Source: Variovorax ginsengisoli | Lineage (GTDB): Bacteria > Pseudomonadota > Gammaproteobacteria > Burkholderiales > Burkholderiaceae_C | DNA length: 64,000 bases | NCBI RefSeq assembly: GCF_006438845.1 | Contig: NZ_RCZJ01000006.1 | Span: 1-64,000, forward strand | Direction: 5' to 3' | Part shown: positions 62,027-64,000 of the stretch, one piece after another | How positions within the stretch are numbered: position 1 is the first letter of the stretch | How the letters are laid out: each line of letters opens with the position of its first letter | Position numbers and translations under genes: made by a program | The notes under the pieces: model-generated | Databases searched by the model: none | What the model saw: only the letters and a program-made list of their open reading frames with translations | Told to the model about the DNA's origin: nothing

Positions 62027-64000
62027 ATGATCACACTGAGTTTTCCCAGGCTGCGCCGCGCTGCGCGCGCCATTGGCCGAGCCTGCACACCGTCTGCTTC
62101 AGGCCTGTTCTCGGGCATCTCCGCGGGGCGTCGCACCGCACTGGCCGTGTCGATGGTGCTGTTGGCCGGCACCGTGCAGGCAGCGACCCAGATTTCCAGT
62201 GTGATCCCGACGCCGGAAATCGTTCCGGCCGGCGGCACGGTGCGCACCGCCATCGGTCTCTCGGACGACAACGGCAATCCGGTCGGCAGCCCCGGAACCT
62301 CGTTCACCTTCAGCATTCCGGCCAACACGATCTACCGCGGCACCGGTGCCGTGCCGGTCGGCAACTGCACGTCGACCGTGGCCGCAGGCGCCGCCGGGCC
62401 GGGGCTCGTCACCTGCTCGGGCATCACGCTCGCGGCCAACCAGACTCGGACCTTCGAGGTCCTGCTGCAAACGGTGCGCGCCGGCACGCTGTCGGTGGTG
62501 GCGACGCCTGCGGGCAGCAACCCGCCGTCGGCCAAGACCATCACGGTGAACCAGGGGGCCGATATCGGCCTGACCATGGACGCGCCGGCGAGCGCTGCCA
62601 ATGCAGGTCCGCTGGCCGTCACGTTCGCGCTCGTCAACAACGGGCCCGACGGCAGTTCGGGTTCGACCCTGAGCTATCCGATTCCACCGGGGTTCACCGT
62701 CACCTCGGCGCCGGGCTGCACCATCGCGACGAGCCTGGTGACCTGTGCCGTGGGCGGGTTGGCGCTCAACGCGACGCGCAACTTCACCATCAGTGGGACA
62801 GTCAGCGCCGCCACCGGCTCCACCATCACGCACCAGGCCAACGTGTCGCCGACGGGCAGCGTGGGCGACGGCATCGCGAGCAACAACGACGCCACCCGCA
62901 ACACCACGGTCACGCCCGGCAGCGCACTGGCGATGCAGAAGAGCCACAACGGCGGCCAGATCCTGACCGGCCAGCGCTTCAACTTCACGCTGTCGCCGAG
63001 CTTCAGCGGCAGCCCACCGGTCGGCGCGAGCGTGACCGACACGATCCCGGCGAACTTCCAGATCGACGCGGGCGCCATCAACGGCGGCGGCGTGTGGACC
63101 TGCACCGTGAGCGGGCAGACCGTGAGCTGCACGCGCCCCGACATCGGCGGCACCGGTGGCGCCAATGTGTCGCTGGGCACCATCACCGTGCCCGTGACGG
63201 CCATCAGCGCCGGCTCGCCGATCACCAACACCGCGACCGTGACTTCGGGCGGCCCGCTCGCAGGCAGCGCGACCGGCCAGGCGTCGGCCAACGTGGCCGC
63301 CTCCGACACCGACTTCCGTGTGCGCAAGAGCCTGTCGACAGGCCAGTTGAATGCACCGGTCGGGAAGCCGTTCAACTACGTGATGAATGCCACCAACCTG
63401 GGCGGCACCCGGCTCCTGGCCGGCAGCACCATCACGCTGGTCGACGAGGTGCCTGCCGGGGTTCAGATCACGGCGCGGCCCACGGGCACCAACTTCACCT
63501 GCACGGTGAACGGCGGCGTGCCGACCACCTATCCGGTCACGGGTCCGGCCACGGTGTCGTGCCTTCGCACGCTGACAAGCGACCTCGCGGTGAACGCATC
63601 GGTCGGCAACGTCAACGTGCCCTCGAACGTGCCGTTGCTGCCCGCAGGCGGGCTCATCAGCAACAGGGCGTGCGTGAACGTGGCGCTCGTCGGCGGTGTC
63701 GATCCTGACACCAAGACGGGCAACGACTGCGTGACCATCGGCAGCGGCATCGACGACCCGGCCACGCAGGCCGACGTGCTGGTGCTCAAGCGTGTGGCGG
63801 GAATCGGCAGCGCAGCCGGCAACCGGCAGGTGGCCGGCCAGCCGGTGCGTTGGGAGATCGAGGTGGTGAACCGCGGCCAGTCGCCCGCGCAGGACATCGC
63901 CGTGACCGACACGTTCAACGACGTGGTGGGCGGCAGCACGGTCGGCGTCCAGCAGACGCCCAATGCCGCGACCTTCGGCGGCACGTGCTCCGTCGCCGCG
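62027..64000 (+). CDS. Large secreted/surface protein with DUF11-like repeats, 3' partial
   Basis: ATG at 62027; the frame stays open to the right edge (658 codons visible). Long signal peptide with Arg-rich start and cleavage near AGTVQAAT. The mature protein consists of Ig-like/DUF11-type repeats of about 100-120 residues: GADIGLTMDAPASAANAGPL, then LAMQKSHNGGQILTGQRFNF, then FRVRKSLSTGQLNAPVGKPF, then VLVLKRVAGIGSAAGNRQVA. Each has a cysteine pair of the type CTI...LVTCAVG. Such proteins often end with a sorting or anchoring domain, here outside the window. Probably an adhesin or stalk-like surface protein. Upstream DNA suggests tight regulation. Confidence 0.85.
   Translation, partial: MITLSFPRLRRAARAIGRACTPSASGLFSGISAGRRTALAVSMVLLAGTVQAATQISSVIPTPEIVPAGGTVRTAIGLSDDNGNPVGSPGTSFTFSIPANTIYRGTGAVPVGNCTSTVAAGAAGPGLVTCSGITLAANQTRTFEVLLQTVRAGTLSVVATPAGSNPPSAKTITVNQGADIGLTMDAPASAANAGPLAVTFALVNNGPDGSSGSTLSYPIPPGFTVTSAPGCTIATSLVTCAVGGLALNATRNFTISGTVSAATGSTITHQANVSPTGSVGDGIASNNDATRNTTVTPGSALAMQKSHNGGQILTGQRFNFTLSPSFSGSPPVGASVTDTIPANFQIDAGAINGGGVWTCTVSGQTVSCTRPDIGGTGGANVSLGTITVPVTAISAGSPITNTATVTSGGPLAGSATGQASANVAASDTDFRVRKSLSTGQLNAPVGKPFNYVMNATNLGGTRLLAGSTITLVDEVPAGVQITARPTGTNFTCTVNGGVPTTYPVTGPATVSCLRTLTSDLAVNASVGNVNVPSNVPLLPAGGLISNRACVNVALVGGVDPDTKTGNDCVTIGSGIDDPATQADVLVLKRVAGIGSAAGNRQVAGQPVRWEIEVVNRGQSPAQDIAVTDTFNDVVGGSTVGVQQTPNAATFGGTCSVAA

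Overview
The window looks like chromosome from a GC-rich betaproteobacterium, most likely Burkholderiales/Comamonadaceae (Variovorax- or Acidovorax-like). This is inferred from the GC-rich codon use, the kinds of conserved genes present (CobD/CbiB-like protein, rsgA, phhB, orn, a DEAD-box helicase) and the many Cys-polyGly lipoproteins. No rRNA, tRNA, CRISPR array, insertion sequence or phage gene was seen. Both ends cut genes: a large-subunit catalase on the left and a surface repeat protein on the right.

Layout. 1-4.2 kb: a KatE-type catalase, then two divergent genes carrying the same four-helix-bundle (PA2169/DUF2383-type) domain. 4.2-11.9 kb: housekeeping genes, namely a CobD/CbiB-family protein, a minus-strand run (M48 protease, phhB, rsgA, a glycosyltransferase), oligoribonuclease and a DEAD-box helicase. 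12.2-35.6 kb: a polysaccharide locus. It starts with a Gly-rich lipoprotein and a YjbH-like outer-membrane protein. It continues with UDP-sugar enzymes (TviB/TviC type), a MurJ-like flippase, a Wzy-like polymerase, four GT4 glycosyltransferases, an AsnB-type amidotransferase, a reductase, a small initiating phosphoglycosyl transferase, a NeuD/PglD-like acyltransferase, a VanZ protein and a WbpM-like 4,6-dehydratase. Facing these are Wza-, Wzb- and Wzc-like export and control genes. Roughly 15.3-25.9 kb is visibly more AT-rich than its surroundings, as expected for an exchangeable surface-polysaccharide cassette.

36-44.9 kb: a lone receiver protein, a PAP2-like membrane protein, an acyltransferase-3/SGNH protein, a tightly overlapping minus-strand operon (zinc ribbon, small YegP-like protein, phospholipase-D-like synthase, 7TM diguanylate cyclase), an MFS transporter and two small proteins. 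45.2-51.9 kb: a DUF3494 (ice-binding-like) lipoprotein, an OmpA-family protein, and a translationally coupled trio of a stand-alone photoactive-yellow-protein homologue, a PAS-GGDEF diguanylate cyclase and a GGDEF-EAL protein. The trio looks like a compact blue-light/c-di-GMP module and is the most interesting find here.

52-64 kb: a DUF2272 protein, small proteins, an orphan TRAP-type solute-binding protein coupled to a CACHE-PAS-PAS-GGDEF-EAL membrane protein (a second likely sensory c-di-GMP module), a GAF protein, an HU protein, a divergent histidine kinase/OmpR-type regulator pair, and a large DUF11-like surface protein. The region upstream of that last gene holds a perfect CRP-type palindrome and 10-bp-spaced direct repeats. 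Overall the second half is rich in c-di-GMP, surface-polymer and adhesin-like genes, consistent with control of attachment or biofilm.
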